DNA from: Anaspis maculata
Taxonomy: Eukaryota; Arthropoda; Insecta; Coleoptera; Scraptiidae
Length of the DNA: 64,000 nucleotides
NCBI GenBank assembly: GCA_949128115.1
Contig: OX421965.1
Coordinates: 48,041,257 to 48,105,256, forward strand
Direction: 5' to 3'
Shown: in pieces, positions 34,323-46,689 of the stretch
Layout: each line of letters opens with the position of its first letter
How positions within the stretch are numbered: the first letter of the stretch is position 1
Translations under genes and position numbers: made by a program
The notes under the pieces: generated by a model
The model's input: only the letters and a program-made list of their open reading frames with translations
Told to the model about the DNA's origin: nothing
Databases searched by the model: none

Positions 34323-35369
34323 CGGGGTGGTCCAACTTTTATGTCATCAAATTCAAGGATCGATAGAGAATGAAAAATGAAGGGGACTTTCTCCAGAAAA
34401 CATATTTGAGAAATGCCTAATAACAGAGATACAGCCCTTCAAAGTTGGAAATAAATAATCGTTTTTTTCGCATAACTTTTGAACCGTTCAACCGATTTGA
34501 TTATAAATAGAACCAAAGGTTCACTGAAATTATCCCCTGTCGAACAATCATAACATGTTCCATAAAAAAGTTTCAGGGGCTTAGACATTAGGGGGTGACC
34601 CTACTTTTCCTCCCTTATTTTTCACCCCCTAGTTATTTTTGGTAACTGAATAATTTTGAATTCTCGTTCAATTTTGAAGAAAAAATCACTGTTGCAAAAT
34701 TTTGATTAGAGGCTTCGTTTAGGAGATATTTGGGTTTGAAACTTTAAGAAACAGCCCGAAATCGCCACTTTCAAAGGTCTAAAAATTAAAATCCAAAGAA
34801 ACTCATGATTTCTCAGCTGAAATAGGTTTTCTGGAATTTCTAAGTTGATAAACCACCATTTTTTCCAAAACACGGGAATTTTTCAGGAAAAAAACAATTT
34901 GGGTTCTGGGAAGTGGCGATTTCAGGATGTTTTCCAAAGTTTCAAACTCGAATATCTCCTAAACGGAGCCTCTAATCAAAATTTTGCAAGAGTGACTTTT
35001 TCTTCTAAATTGAACGTAGAATCCAAAATTATTAACAGTTTTCAAAAATAACTGATGAGTGAAAAATAGGGGGGGGGGGGGGGGGGTAGGAACACGATAG
35101 CTGATATCCACGCTCCTGAAACTTTTTTATGGAACATGTTATGATTGTTCGACAGGGGATAACTTCAGTAAACCTTTGGTTCTATTTTGAATGAAATCGG
35201 TTGAACGGTTCAAAAGTTATGCGGAAAAAACGATTATTTATTTCCAACTTTGAAGGGCTGTATCTCTGTTATTAGGCATTTCTCAAATATGTTTTCTGAA
35301 GAAAGTCCCCTTAATTTTTTATTTTCTATTGATCCTTAATGTTATTGACATAAAACGAGGACCACCCTG
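34323..35369. mobile_element. Foldback element (1047 bp), TA target duplication
   Basis: It begins CGGGGTGGTCC and ends GGACCACCCTG, with TA on both sides (34321-34322 and 35370-35371). The arms mirror each other for about 500 bases, for example GAATCATAACATG-type blocks near 34545 and 35140, and CAACTTTGAAGGGCTGTATC near 35249 with its partner near 34430. An 18-base G run at 35069-35086 stands in the right arm opposite only CCCCCT in the left, a recent homopolymer expansion or a sequencing artefact. Confidence 0.88.
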
Positions 35370-37407
35370 TATAGCGAAACACGTATCTTCAGCTTCCATT
35401 TCCGCAGAAAAACAGCACCCTTCTAGTACTTTCCGTTTGGAAAGTCTATTATTCCGTCAGTGAAAATCAGTATTTTCACACTTCTTTCATCTTATGAACT
35501 AAATCGACGATTTTTTGAAAAAAAGCAACTTGATATCAAATTATCATTCAGATATCATAGTTCAGATGAAAATAGTGTCAGGACTTTCATCAAATTGGAA
35601 GAATTCTTGCGAATTCGGAATAGGGTCCATTGACTTCTGTGTTCAACACCACACCGCTGCTGCACCGATATAAGAAATGTGTGATCGTAAAGCTCTAAAT
35701 TTATCCCGCGATCGTATACTTCAGCTCTTCGGTGGTGTCCTCTCCTCCACGAGAGATTCAAACATGGGACGAATGGTGGCGCCGTGTGTGATCTGGTGCT
35801 CTCGTATGCAATTTATTGAATTGTACTCATTCAGCGCAACAAGCCATGAACCCATCTCGGCTTTATTTACGGCCCCGGCTAAATTAAGTTGTTGGTTGCC
35901 GCTGATTGCCTTCCCGTTTTGACAGTGCATATAAATACGCCTTAAACGGCCGGACCAATTAATGCCCGCCGACGTCGTCGTCACGTGTGTGTCCTTGTCT
36001 TTTGTCTTTCTGGATTTTTTACTTGTAGATACATGCACGAATACGTCTTCTCCTCCTCCTCGTCCGCGATTGATCGACATGGGAAAGCTGCACTTGACGT
36101 TGACATTATACCGTACACCGTATAGGAATAACGCGTATAAGTTCTCTTTGACTTCACCATTTTGTGCCCAATATCCAAGTGTGTCTAACGTTTCACGTCT
36201 TTCTTTTCACGATTCTCGTGAATTTTCTGGCACAAGATTTCTGGAGACTTCAATCAGAGATAAAGCGATGAACCCGCCTGAAAATTCCATTCGCATATAA
36301 TCAATTTCCCGGCTTTCTGCATTAGAGCAAGAGCAAGCTATAGAAAAATTGTGCTGTCTTGGTACGAATGACACGATGACAAGATGATGTAAGCCAGTTG
36401 TCTACACGTGCATTTTTTAATGTGACACCTCATCACCGTGTCGAGGTATCATCTACACGATAGTGAAAAGTTTTGAGCATATGGCAGGAATCGTGAGTTT
36501 CTTTGGAGTGCTTTGCAGTGTGGACGATAAGGGACATTGTCTTAACTGGTTGGCGGGTCTCCACCGAAGTTGTTATATTTTTGGCGGCTACTAATGAATG
36601 ATGTCGAAGATCGGCAGGATACTACTCGGATAAAAGGCCGACCGCCCAAAAGGCTACATCTTCTGATGCACATCACTGGAGTAGTGAGTACTAGGTGCCC
36701 ACTCTAGCTCTAGCTCTACCTATTATACCTACTGCAACAGCAAGCAAGGTATGAAGACACATGCTGGCAGACAACACAGTGTACCTACCCACTCACGGCC
36801 ACATTGCCTCGTCTCCGTACAGTTTAACTCCACGAATTATTGTCCTACTAGGTATCCATATTGTCCATGTGAAGGAAAAGTTCCCTCTTGGGCAGTGGGT
36901 TTTTACTTTTTACATTCTATTTCTTCACGGCATTACGGACTTTCGGCATAATTATCTCAGTGGCCAACAAAAACCTAATGGCCTTGGCAAAGACTCACCA
37001 ACCAGCAGAGGCGTATCTAGGGGGAAAGGCAAGTGGGGCACATGCCATGGGCGCACTTTGACTGTAAGGGCGCAAATGAGAAGAAAAGCAAAATGTAAAA
37101 AATTAAAGAATGGAACAAATAAAAAACCTAAAAAAAGGAGGAAGAAAAATTTTATAAAATAATAATTATGTAGGTGATGTATGGGACGTAGGTACTTGAA
37201 CTGTTGGCCCGCTGGGCGCAATTCATGTGAGCAATAGTTGACAAGAGAAATGAGAACAGAAAAAGACGAGAAAAACAAAATCAATATACGAATATATAGG
37301 TCATTTTTTCCCGAGTTTTTTCCCTTCCCAGTGGGCGTTTTTAGATGATGAACTCATCCCTGTTTCCTGTAGTCAATTTATTTCTTTCAATATTACTACC
37401 TACTCTA
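35370..37407. other. No gene; one dispersed-repeat copy and a possible hAT end
   Basis: An inverted copy of the dispersed repeat lies at about 36297-36367 (in reverse complement: CTATAGCTTGC..TGCTCTAATGCAGAAAG). At about 37008 CAGAGGCGTATCTAGGGGG looks like a hAT terminus without a visible partner, and a K/R-rich frame of low complexity follows it. The 112- and 119-residue frames at 35721-36300 overlap on opposite strands and show no domain. Confidence 0.4.
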
Positions 37408-37767
37408 CAGGGTTTTTCACTTTTTTTTCATCAATATTTCTGGAGATGGTGAAGCATAAAAAAATAAGTGGTCTCTTTGAAACATCTAAATCGAAAACGT
37501 ATTATTATAACAAAGATAGAGGCTTTCAATGTTGAATTTTTAAGGTGTTTTTTTTGTTGTAACTCCATTAAATTAATAAATGTTGACCAAATTTGGTACT
37601 TAAACAAAGTGAGTTGATGCATACTCACAAGTTAGTCGTAGTGACTTTTGTCATATTTGCAAAATTTTTAATTATTTATTTATTAATTTTTTTCATTGGC
37701 GGAAGTACTAATTTGGTAACGCTCTACCATTTACTAAAATATTGGCCAAAAATGAAACACCCTGTAT
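37408..37767. mobile_element. Possible decayed inverted-repeat element (about 360 bp)
   Basis: The left end ACAGGGTTTTTCACTTTTTT and the right end GCCAAAAATGAAACACCCTGT match in reverse complement with several gaps. Only about 30 bases pair. The ends are of the ACAGGGTG type seen in other small elements here. The assignment is tentative. Confidence 0.4.
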
Positions 37768-38812
37768 ATGTAGATTAGCCATTTTGCGCCCTCGTCAGTT
37801 AGCACCTTTTGAATCCTGGCAGATTCCGCATCTTCCTCTTCCTGCTCTTATCTGTTGCATTATTGTTGAGTTTAGGCGGACTACTCTGCGTATTTTTCTT
37901 TATAGATACCTACTATTCAAATTCGTTCGAAAATACGATATTGCTCTACATATTTTGATTTTGCATCACTTGGCGCAAAACTAAAAACCAAAAGAAGTTT
38001 TCGTAGAGTTGCGGTTTTCGATCTATGCACCTAGCACACAGGTTTATTATTATTCAGACTGAAAATGTGTATTTCATATATCTATAAAGCTTACCGAAGG
38101 AATTCAATTATTAGGAGGAAACTACTATACATGAATTTTGCCACCGTCTAACATGTCAGACCTGCTGCAGAGCTGCTGTGGTGCAGGGTGCTTTCTGGCT
38201 TGCAGATCAGGATCACAGACGTAGACGTAGCTGGGGTCGAAGCTCAATTTTCCTGCTTTGTGATTTTTCGGCGCAGTGTACTTGAATTCATCGATTATTG
38301 TCACTTTGGCCAAAGTATCTTGTCTTAATTCAAATAAGAAGTGGACCACAGGTGTGTTATTTTCAGAATCGCTAAGACAGACCCACAGGTATGTAGGTAC
38401 TTCGGTATTTCATTTTCTAGCGTCTAGCCTAGATACTAGATGTTCAACATAAGCATAACCTACAAGTGGCTTTTATTATTGGGGGTTCAAGTGCCAAATG
38501 CAAGAGCCAGGGATACCTATCAGATCTCAGACGTATTCGTGAGAATTTGTGCCTCGCTTACACTACACTCCGCATTAACAAAATCTAGAAATATCTCCCA
38601 AGTCTAAGTGATTTTCTCCAGCCGCTGCAATGCTGCAAATAGTGCAAATAATTCTATAAGACTTTTATGCCAGTAATATACAAAAACACTGCTAGTGCTT
38701 CTAACTACTCGTAGAATAAACATTTTGATTATCATTATAGCACTTGACATTAATTTGAACATTTCTGGTCTGGCTCCCGCGGTTGTTTGGTTCCTTTCAT
38801 AAACTATTACTA
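37768..38812. other. No recognisable gene or element
   Basis: AT-rich sequence with scattered GTAGGTAC phrases. No exon-like frame and no inverted-repeat ends were found up to the TA before the foldback at 38813. Confidence 0.35.
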
Positions 38813-41013
38813 GTCCGGATGCTAGTTGAAAGTACCTTGCATTTTTTGATGAGAAGATGCCACTCGGTGGAAATGTTCTTTGCATCGTACTCTTCCGATC
38901 CAGAAAGGTAGCCATCAGCGCCATCCATGCCGGCGGCGTATACAGGGCGATACAGAAAAAAAAAGATAAAAAATTATATTTAATTAACCGAAACATGTGG
39001 AGACGTGTAACTTACCACATACATTAACTATTTTATGCTTATGGAGTCACAGCAAACTGCTCTTGATTACCTTGAACCGTCTTTGAAATGTAGAGGAAAA
39101 CCAGAAAAAAAAACACACTCTTTTTTCCATAAATAAGTAACTCTTCGAGATATTGACACAATACTTGGTATTTCTACAAAAAGTAATGTTAGAAATGATA
39201 TGAGCTGGGTAGCCAATTTCTAAGCCTACTATTTCCAGAAATACGATTGTCAACTTTTTTTTCCTCTTGAGCACCATCTTGAATATGCCCTGTGAGACAT
39301 CGTTGAAAAAGTGATTGGTTATTATAATAATGGTAACATGAAATCATTGTATCGCATAAACAACTTCCTCATCATAATTTAGTAACCTCTTCGGCGGGAA
39401 AGAATTGTCATCCACGTATTTTTTGACTCTTCAAAGCTTTAGTGCCCATGATGGCATTTGCAACATCTGGAATGGTGAAATATGTTACGCATTATGAACC
39501 TTGATGTACTTTGAGGTAGCCTACCAAGTTTCATCATCATCAATTAAGAGGTTTGTTCTTGAAAGCTGTTTGAACAAAATTTGTGTCGTTTTTTTAATGA
39601 AAAATACAAAGTATTGGGTCTCTCACCCCTACTTGATCCCTCACTGAGGATAGCCTGAAACCAAAAGTCGCCGAATTTTTTATGATAATGGTTCAGTGGG
39701 AAGTGCTCTTCAATGTTAAGTTGTCAAAAATTGCATAGTTGCGTTCAGATTCCAGACAGAGAGCGACAAAGAAGTTCATGCAGTAAAAAAAACCATAAAT
39801 TACAGTCGAGAAAAAACTAGTCCAGGGCTAGACTGAAAGCTGTTTGAAGACCTTGCTTTTTATAACATGAATGTGCAATTCAGTACACTGTTAGAGCCCT
39901 AAGTTAGTATTGTTTCAAGCCTTTCACCCACGCTTGAGAGTCTTACAAAACCTGTGTATTGCGGGAAGCCTATCTAAAAGGGACATATCCGGGATTTCTC
40001 CGTTGCATTGAAAGTTGTGTTTTTTCTCACTGCATCAACTTTTTTGTCGCTCTCTGTCTGGAATCTGAACGCAACTATGCAGGTTTTGACAACCACACAT
40101 TGAAGAGCAGTTCTCAGTGAACCATTAGCATAAAATTTTTGGAGACTTCCGGTTTTAGGCTTTCCTCAACAAGCGATCAAATAAGGGTGAAAGATCCAAT
40201 ATTTTGCATTTTCCATAAAAAAATTGAACAAATTTTGTTCAAACAGCTTTTAAGAACAAACCTTCCAATTGATGATTGCAAAACTTGGTAGGCTACCTCA
40301 AGGTACATCAAGGTTCATAATGCGTAACATATTTTACCATTCCTGATGTTGCAAATGCCATCATGGGCACTAAAGCTTTGAAGAGCCAAAAAATACGTAA
40401 ATGGCAATTCTTTTCCGCCGAAGAGGTCAATAAATTATGATGAGGAGGTTGTTTTCACGATGCAATAATTACATATTACCATTATTATGATAACCAATCA
40501 CTTTTTCAACGATGCCTCACAGGGCATATTCAAGATGGTGCTCAAGAGGAAAAAAAAGTTGACAATCGTATTTCTGGAAATAGTTGGCTTAGGTATTGGC
40601 AACCCAGCTTATATCATTTCTAACATTACTTTTTGTAATAATACCAAGTAATGTGTCAATATCTCTAAGAATCATTTATTTATGGAAAAAAGAGTGTTTT
40701 TGTTTTTTTTACTGTTTTCCCCCCACATTTCAAAGACAGTTCAAGGTAATCAAAAACGGTTTGCTGTGACTTTATGAGCATAAAACAGTTAATGTATCTG
40801 GTGAATTACACGTCTCCACATGCTTTGGTTATTAAAATATAATTTTCAAATTTTTTTTTTCTTTTTCACCCTGTAAACGCTGCCGGCATGGATGGCACTG
40901 ATGGCTACCTTTCTGGATCGGAAGAGTATGATGCAAATAACATTATCACCAAGTAGCATCTTCTCATCAAAAAATGCAAGGTTCATTCCATTTTATGCAA
41001 CTAGCATCCGGAC
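38813..41013. mobile_element. Foldback element, GTCCRG-end family, about 2.2 kb, arms about 1.1 kb
   Basis: It begins GTCCGGATGCTAG and ends CTAGCATCCGGAC, with TA at 38811-38812 and 41014-41015. The arms mirror each other almost to the centre near 39910. Paired blocks include AGCGCCATCCATGCCGGC near 38917 with GCCGGCATGGATGGCACT near 40882, CAAGATGGTGCTCAAGAG near 40531 with its partner near 39266, and CTCTGTCTGGAATCTGAACG near 40052 with its partner near 39740. All small open frames are mirror shadows. It shares end sequence and TA duplication with 2814-4195 and 8345-10482. Confidence 0.9.
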
Positions 41014-41828
41014 TATACGTTGAAGGTACCTAATATAGGTAAAAAATATAGGTTTCAGTTCGCTTTTAAAGGAATTTGTCGTTTGCTGCCCAAGTTCTTC
41101 AAATCTGTGACATTCACAGATAATTGTTATTAGGATTACTGCTTACTGATAACAAAATAAAATAGGTATTACCGTATCACCCCCTATTGCACAAAAGTAT
41201 AAAGTAACAAGTGATCGAATAAATTTTTCCTCCTCAAGTTGCCTATGATTCCTGAAAATCTAGCGGAAAAACGTAGCCAGCAAAAAGACCGAGGCCTACT
41301 TTGAGGAGAAATTCATTCGATCACTCTTTATTTATTTATGAAAATAGCTAATTGAGGATTTTCGCTGGTGAATTCTAGGTAAATGCCAGAATGACTGACC
41401 ACAGGAAATGCATACAAGCTGTTGTGACGTGAACATTTTATCATAATTTTCGGTGAAACTTGGTTTTTATTGGGCACTACGCTAAAATTACCCAAGAAAA
41501 TGCTCAATTAACTATTTCGTGATTAAATTTTTTGGTGCAAAAAATGTTTATTGTCTTTTTTACTCTCATTAACAGGATAATGTGTTCGTTAAACTTGAAT
41601 GAGAAACAAAAATCAAGAAGACAATATATTCTTTGTTGCATATTTAGGTACCTACTTGGTATTCTTAGTGAACATAAGAAAAAGTGTAATCTCTGATTCC
41701 TGCATTGAACCTTCTAATAACAACTATTATAGATTAACACATCCAGAACTCAAGCTATAAGCGAGATTTGTTGGAAAACAGACTGAATGTTCCCTTCCTT
41801 CAATTACAGAGGGTTGTGTGCATGAATC
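41014..41828. other. 5' flank of the transposase pseudogene
   Basis: No gene is visible. If the transposase gene at 41829 belongs to a complete hAT transposon, its left terminus should lie here. I could not identify an end with a matching partner downstream of 45443. Confidence 0.35.
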
Positions 41829-44800
41829 ATGAAGCGTTTCTCTGCGAAGAAAAAAGGAAGTGGTGCTGAAGGTCGGAAAAAGCGGAAGTTGGAGGCGAAA
41901 GAAGCCAAGAAGTCTTCAGATTTTTTCAAGAAATTTCTTGGAAAACACGAGGCAAGTACGAGTTCGACATGTTCCGTAGAGTCGCCTGCACTTTCTACTA
42001 GTTTGTTAGATTCCGAATCTGGAAGTGGATCTGAGATAGATGCGCCACAAGCCGATGAAAGCGGCGAAGTAAAGTCAGATTCAGATGAATCGAAGGATGA
42101 CGATAACGAGACTACTGAAGGTGAAGGAGGATCCAGCCCTAATGCACTACAAGCCGATGTGAGCGATCCTGACTCGGATGAATCGAAGCATAGCGAAGTC
42201 GAAAGTAAGACTGGCAGTGAAAACGTGGTCATGTCACAAGAATATAATGACGGTGGTGATGATGCTGCTGAGTTGATTGACGAGGTTTTACCCGACGAAC
42301 CTATTGAACTGGCTAATGTTGAAGAGCGTCAGACTGTGAGTGTCATACTCAAGGTAATAGAACAGCATGACCTTGGATTTCTACACTTCGAACAAGCTAG
42401 TGGAAAAGTAATAATGCCGGATGCGTTAAGAATAGAAATAATTAAACGCGGTTCACAATATTTCCAAAATTGTGATGACTCTTTCCGACCAACCAACAAT
42501 CGCACCATGAACAAAACCTGGTTCAAGAGAAAATTGGGAGATGGTCGTGGTGAACAAGTGACTCGCTCATGGTTAGTCTATTCTCCTTCAAAGAATTCTG
42601 CGTTTTGTATTTGCTGTCTTTTGTTTTCTCAATCAAGCCATCATTCGTAGTGCTTCGCGAGAGCGAGACGAGAGCGAGAGTTGGGTAGCTCTCGTTCTCG
42701 CTCTCGTTTTCTCTAGGGGCTCTCGTTCTCGGTCTCGCTCTTGAGTCCGAGAGCGAGAGCGAGAGTTACGTTACTCTCGTTCTCGTTCTCGAAATTCTCG
42801 TTCTCGCTACCCGGGTAAAATAGCTCACGCGCTTGCGCACGGTGGTTGAGCATGAGCTTTACCTGGCACCATTCTATACCAATGACCAAGACTTGCGAGG
42901 TACAAATTGACGATACGCAATAAAGGTTGTTGTTTTGGATAAGTTTTAAATAAGGAAACGTGGAAGATAACAATTATGGATCACTACATGGCTCAGACTC
43001 AAAATGAAAGGTACATGCTGTCAAATGCGATAAAATTGATTTGTAACTAGTTTGCTTCTACCTATAGGTATTAGAATCACGTTTATATAGGTGTTCCAGA
43101 ATAAGCTTGCATAATTTACATGGGTAGATGCCCAAGACAAACTGAAAAATATGTATTCGATTTTTTTTGCCCAAAGCTCAAGCTCTTCGAAGTTTGCCTT
43201 TCTTATTAGTTTTCATAATTTCATCAATTTCATCAATAGGTGGAGGTATTCGGCTGAAATTTACCAGTGAGTTGTTTTGAAGGATAATCTACTTATTAGT
43301 CTAATCTCACTGAAATTGAACCAGTGGTTCCAAAGTTGAAAAGTCCTGAGTTAAAAAAAAAAAGGAGAGTGAGAGTTTTTCGAGAGTTCTCGGCAAAAAC
43401 TCTCGCTCTCGCGGGGTGTACTCTCGCTCTCGCTCTCGTTCATGAACATGCGCTCTCGTCTCGCTCTCGCTCTCGTTCTCGGGTCCGAGAGCGAGAGCGA
43501 GAACGAGAATTCTCGTTCTCATGCGAAGCACTAATCATTCGACACTGGAGCAGGAAAATGGGTTTAACAAATGGAAAGCCCCTGAAAGAATTAGCCACCA
43601 CGAAAATGCGCCGAATCATTGACAGTGCTTCACGCAGTGGAAAGAAATGGAAAGAAATTTACAGAAAGATAAAGGACTTATTGACGTCGAACTTCAGGCA
43701 CAGATCGAAAGGGAGAAACAGAAATGGCGTGATATCTTGTCAAGAGTTCTTCATTGCATTAAATTCTTGGCCACTCAGAATCTTGCTTTACGAGGACACA
43801 GGGAGTCACTTGAGGTAGACGACAATGTGGGAAATTTTCTTGACTTAATCAAACTATTGGCCATCTATGATCCAGTTTTGAAAGAACATCTCGCCCATGT
43901 TACAAGCCACCCTGCGTCTCCATCTTACCTTTCTCCAGGTGTTCAGAACGAATTCATTCATCTGATGGCATCTTGTGTTCGACAAAATTTACTGAAAAGA
44001 ATTCGTAAAGCCAAATACTACGGTCTTATGTTCGACTCAACACCTGATCAGGCACACCGTGAGCAAATGTCACGGTCTTTCCTCGGTTATATCCAGATAA
44101 GCCAGAAAGATGCTAGCTGGAGGCTTGGTTGAAGTAATTTTGAAGCAACTACAAAATGATGGAATGGATCTGCAGGATTGCCGATCGCAATGCTATGACA
44201 ATGCTGCAGTGATCGCTGGACATCAAACTGGTGTTCGTCAAAGAATAGCTGAGAAGAACTACCGGGCAGTATTTGTGAATAGCGACAATCACTCACTCAA
44301 CTTAGTGGGTGTGCATGCGGCCAAGCAGGATCCATTGATGGTCACGTTTTTTGGAACCATTGATGTTTTATACGTCTTTTTCTCCTGTTCAACGCAACGC
44401 TGGGAAAAACTAAAGAATGTCGTGCCCGTAGTTCTCAAGTTGACATCTGAAACCAGATGGAGCGCAAGAACGGAAGCTATGAAGCCAGTTGACAATCATC
44501 TTGGGAAAATACTTGAAGTTCTAGATGACATGTTGGAAGATGGGAACCAGACTAGTGACACAAGAAGTGACTCGAAACAATTGTACAGCCGTATACCGAG
44601 TCATAATTTTCTAACATTATTGGGCATTTGGAACAAAATACTAACTCGAATCGATCGCGTCCAAAAAAGGCTCCAGGATCCCTGCATGAACTTCCACAAC
44701 GCTGCGTTGGATCTGAAAGCTTTCCGAGAGCATTTTAATAATGACAGAGAATTGTTGGTTGGTGAGTCTATCGAAGAAGGGCTGCGTCTTTGTGAAGAAT

Positions 44801-45443
44801 GGAATGTCGAAACAGAGAGGCGGACGAGGCGGAAAAAGCGGATGGCAGGGGAAAGCACGAGAGACGCTGGGTTAACAGCAAATGAGGAAATTGAACGAGT
44901 CATGAAAGGAACAATAGACCTCCTTCAGCAAGAAATGAATGATCGATTCGTCCGTTTGCTCGAAACAGATGACAAATTTGGATTTCTTCTTGACATCGAG
45001 GCCCTGTGTTATGGCTCTGATGACTCTGAAGAGTTGAAGAAGAAGTGCAAGAATTTGAGCGATTTCTACGCGAGCGATGTAAATGGACAAAATCTCTACG
45101 AAGAAATTATGGATTGCAGAATATTGTTGAAAAGTCGGCAAGAAGAAAACGAAAAATTAACAAAACCTGACGAAATGCTACGATTCATTATTCAGTATGG
45201 AGATGAAAGCGTTCCCCCTAATCTGCGGGTCTCTCTCCAAATAATGTTGACGATTGTTGTCTCCATTGCAAGTTGCGAGAGATCATTCAGCAAACTAAAA
45301 CTGATCCTGACGTATCTCAGGGCAGCAATGGGGCAAGCAAGACTGTGTGACCTTGCCCTATTGAGTGTTGAAAGGGAAGAGACAGGAAAAACCGATTTCG
45401 ACAACAATTTGCCTCCGTCAAGGCAAGAAAAATACGGTTGTAA
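41829..45443 (+). pseudogene. hAT-type transposase (ZMYM1-like family), multiply inactivated
   Basis: The reading frame starts MKRFSAKKKGSG, with a long acidic Ser/Glu-rich linker (residues about 45-165). It enters a TTF-type zinc finger (SWLVYSPSKNSAFCICCLLF, about 249-268), where a second element is inserted at 42648-43533. Removing that element and one target copy restores the same frame (STLEQENGFNKWK). Later lesions are TGA at 43620-43622, a frameshift near 44110-44125, a probable short deletion around 44075, and a frameshift near 45405. In the last case the alternative frame FASVKARKIRL reaches the probable original stop at 45441-45443. Between them are a DUF4371-like region (about 43690-43990) and transposase core (CYDNAAVIAGHQTGVRQRI, NSDNHSLNLVGVHAAKQ). 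A hAT C-terminal dimerisation domain (SIASCERSFSKLKLI, about 45265-45310) follows. Identity is from recognised motifs. It could be a domesticated gene that died, but a transposon relic is likelier. Confidence 0.88.
42648..43533. mobile_element. Non-autonomous hAT element (886 bp) with CGAGAG subterminal arrays
   Basis: The ends are TAGTGCTTCGC and GCGAAGCACTA, with a perfect 8-bp duplication ATCATTCG at 42640-42647 and 43534-43541. About 150 bases at each end are made of GAGAGCGAGAACGAG / CTCTCGTTCTCG units (42659-42815 and 43366-43520). The core is unique and non-coding. It interrupts the zinc-finger exon of the older transposase gene. Because 886 plus 8 equals 894, a multiple of three, the downstream frame is kept, but the element brings an immediate TAG. 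Confidence 0.95.
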
Positions 45444-45656
45444 TGTTTGTTATTCCCTTCAATTTATTCATGTTTTTTTTTATTTTTGTTTTGTGTTGCG
45501 TTATGATTTGATTAAAATATTTAAACCATCCATTATTACGGTATAGCTATAGTAGGAGAGTAGGTATAGCTTAAAAGGGGAGGAGGCAATTCGTCGTTGG
45601 CTCACCTAAATTTCGAAAAAAAATCGCCTGCGGTACGTGAAAAGACGTTTCATTTT
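45444..45656. other. Spacer between transposase relic and next foldback
   Basis: The former stop of the transposase gene is followed by about 100 bases still open in the shifted frame, encoding a hydrophobic low-complexity tail of no significance. No feature is recognised. Confidence 0.35.
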
Positions 45657-46448
45657 TGTATACAGCAAGGCCGCTTTGCATGATGATAGTTTATACCCAT
45701 TCACGTGATTTGACCCGAGGGGCCACTTTTTTCCACCATTAGGATCGAAGATGGCGGTCTCTTTTCCAAGATAGAATTCAAATTTCAACTCTGTGTCCAG
45801 TAACACTACAGAAACAAGATGGTAGTCGTTTTTGACTAATTTTGAGTCGTAGAAATCGATAATTTCATTATTTTTAAGATTTCATGCCGGGGCGAGAAGT
45901 AAACTAGGACCAAATTTCATAAATCGCTCTCCGAACGATGCAAGAAGCATTTCATGTAACAGTTGGGCAACAAGACTTAATGGGGTATTTTGATCTCGCT
46001 GATTACGGAAATAATTGTCACCACCTCAAAATTTGGACCGTTGGGCCCCCAGGACCCCACTTTTGACTTTTCCGGACATTTAGATAGCCTCCGTTCTTCA
46101 AGTTCAACCGTTCATATCTCCGAGACCGTAATAGATGAAGTGGAAATTCTTTTACCGTTGCCTCATCCGATGATTACTGAAAGCCTGCCATGCGACTTTT
46201 TCTTCTTTGTTTCCGATCATCACTTTTGCAGATCATGAAGATCAAAAGAAGTGCAAAAAGAACACAAAAACTTTGACCTGTGGTGAGCTATGTGAATAGT
46301 TCCAAATAAGCCAAAACTTATGCGAGACTATGTAGAGAAAGCTTCGGAAAAGTTTTTGACAAAATAGCACCGCAGTAGGCGCTTTGGTCCAGGAGTAATG
46401 ATTTTTTAAAAATAGGGAAAGTGAGCGCTGTACTAATTGTAGCCCATA

Positions 46449-46650
46449 GTCCGGTCGATAGTCTTTTCAACTTTGCAAATTTTGGTGACACAATGCCACT
46501 TGGCAAATTTATTCTATGGAACATTACCTTCATTTTGAGATGCTTTGTCATGATAGCGGTCAATGCAAACGCCGTATACAGGGTGATAAAAAAAGCAAAA
46601 ATTCAAACTCATATAGATCATAAATCAAAGCAGTTGGAGTCATAAAAATC
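46449..46650. mobile_element. Single end of a GTCCRG-family foldback element
   Basis: TA (46447-46448) followed by GTCCGGTCGATAGTC matches the termini of the family. The following ATGCCACTTGGCAAATTTAT and ATGCAAACGCCGTATACAGG match internal phrases near 8399 and 8480. No right-hand partner with the mirror sequence was found before 49 kb, so only one arm remains. Confidence 0.65.
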
Positions 46651-46689
46651 ACCAAGTAAATTTACAATTTATTGCCTATCAAGATAAAA

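Noticed and set aside
35721..36300. 112- and 119-residue frames on opposite strands
   Set aside because: They overlap each other, lack domains, and no exon structure could be supported.
36761..37162. 133-residue plus frame ending in a Lys/Arg-rich tail
   Set aside because: The tail is translated A-rich DNA next to a stray hAT end. No recognisable domain.
43324..43818. 164-residue plus frame across the end of the CGAGAG element
   Set aside because: Its Arg/Glu/Ser repeats are the translated end array, and the rest is a shifted frame of the transposase relic.
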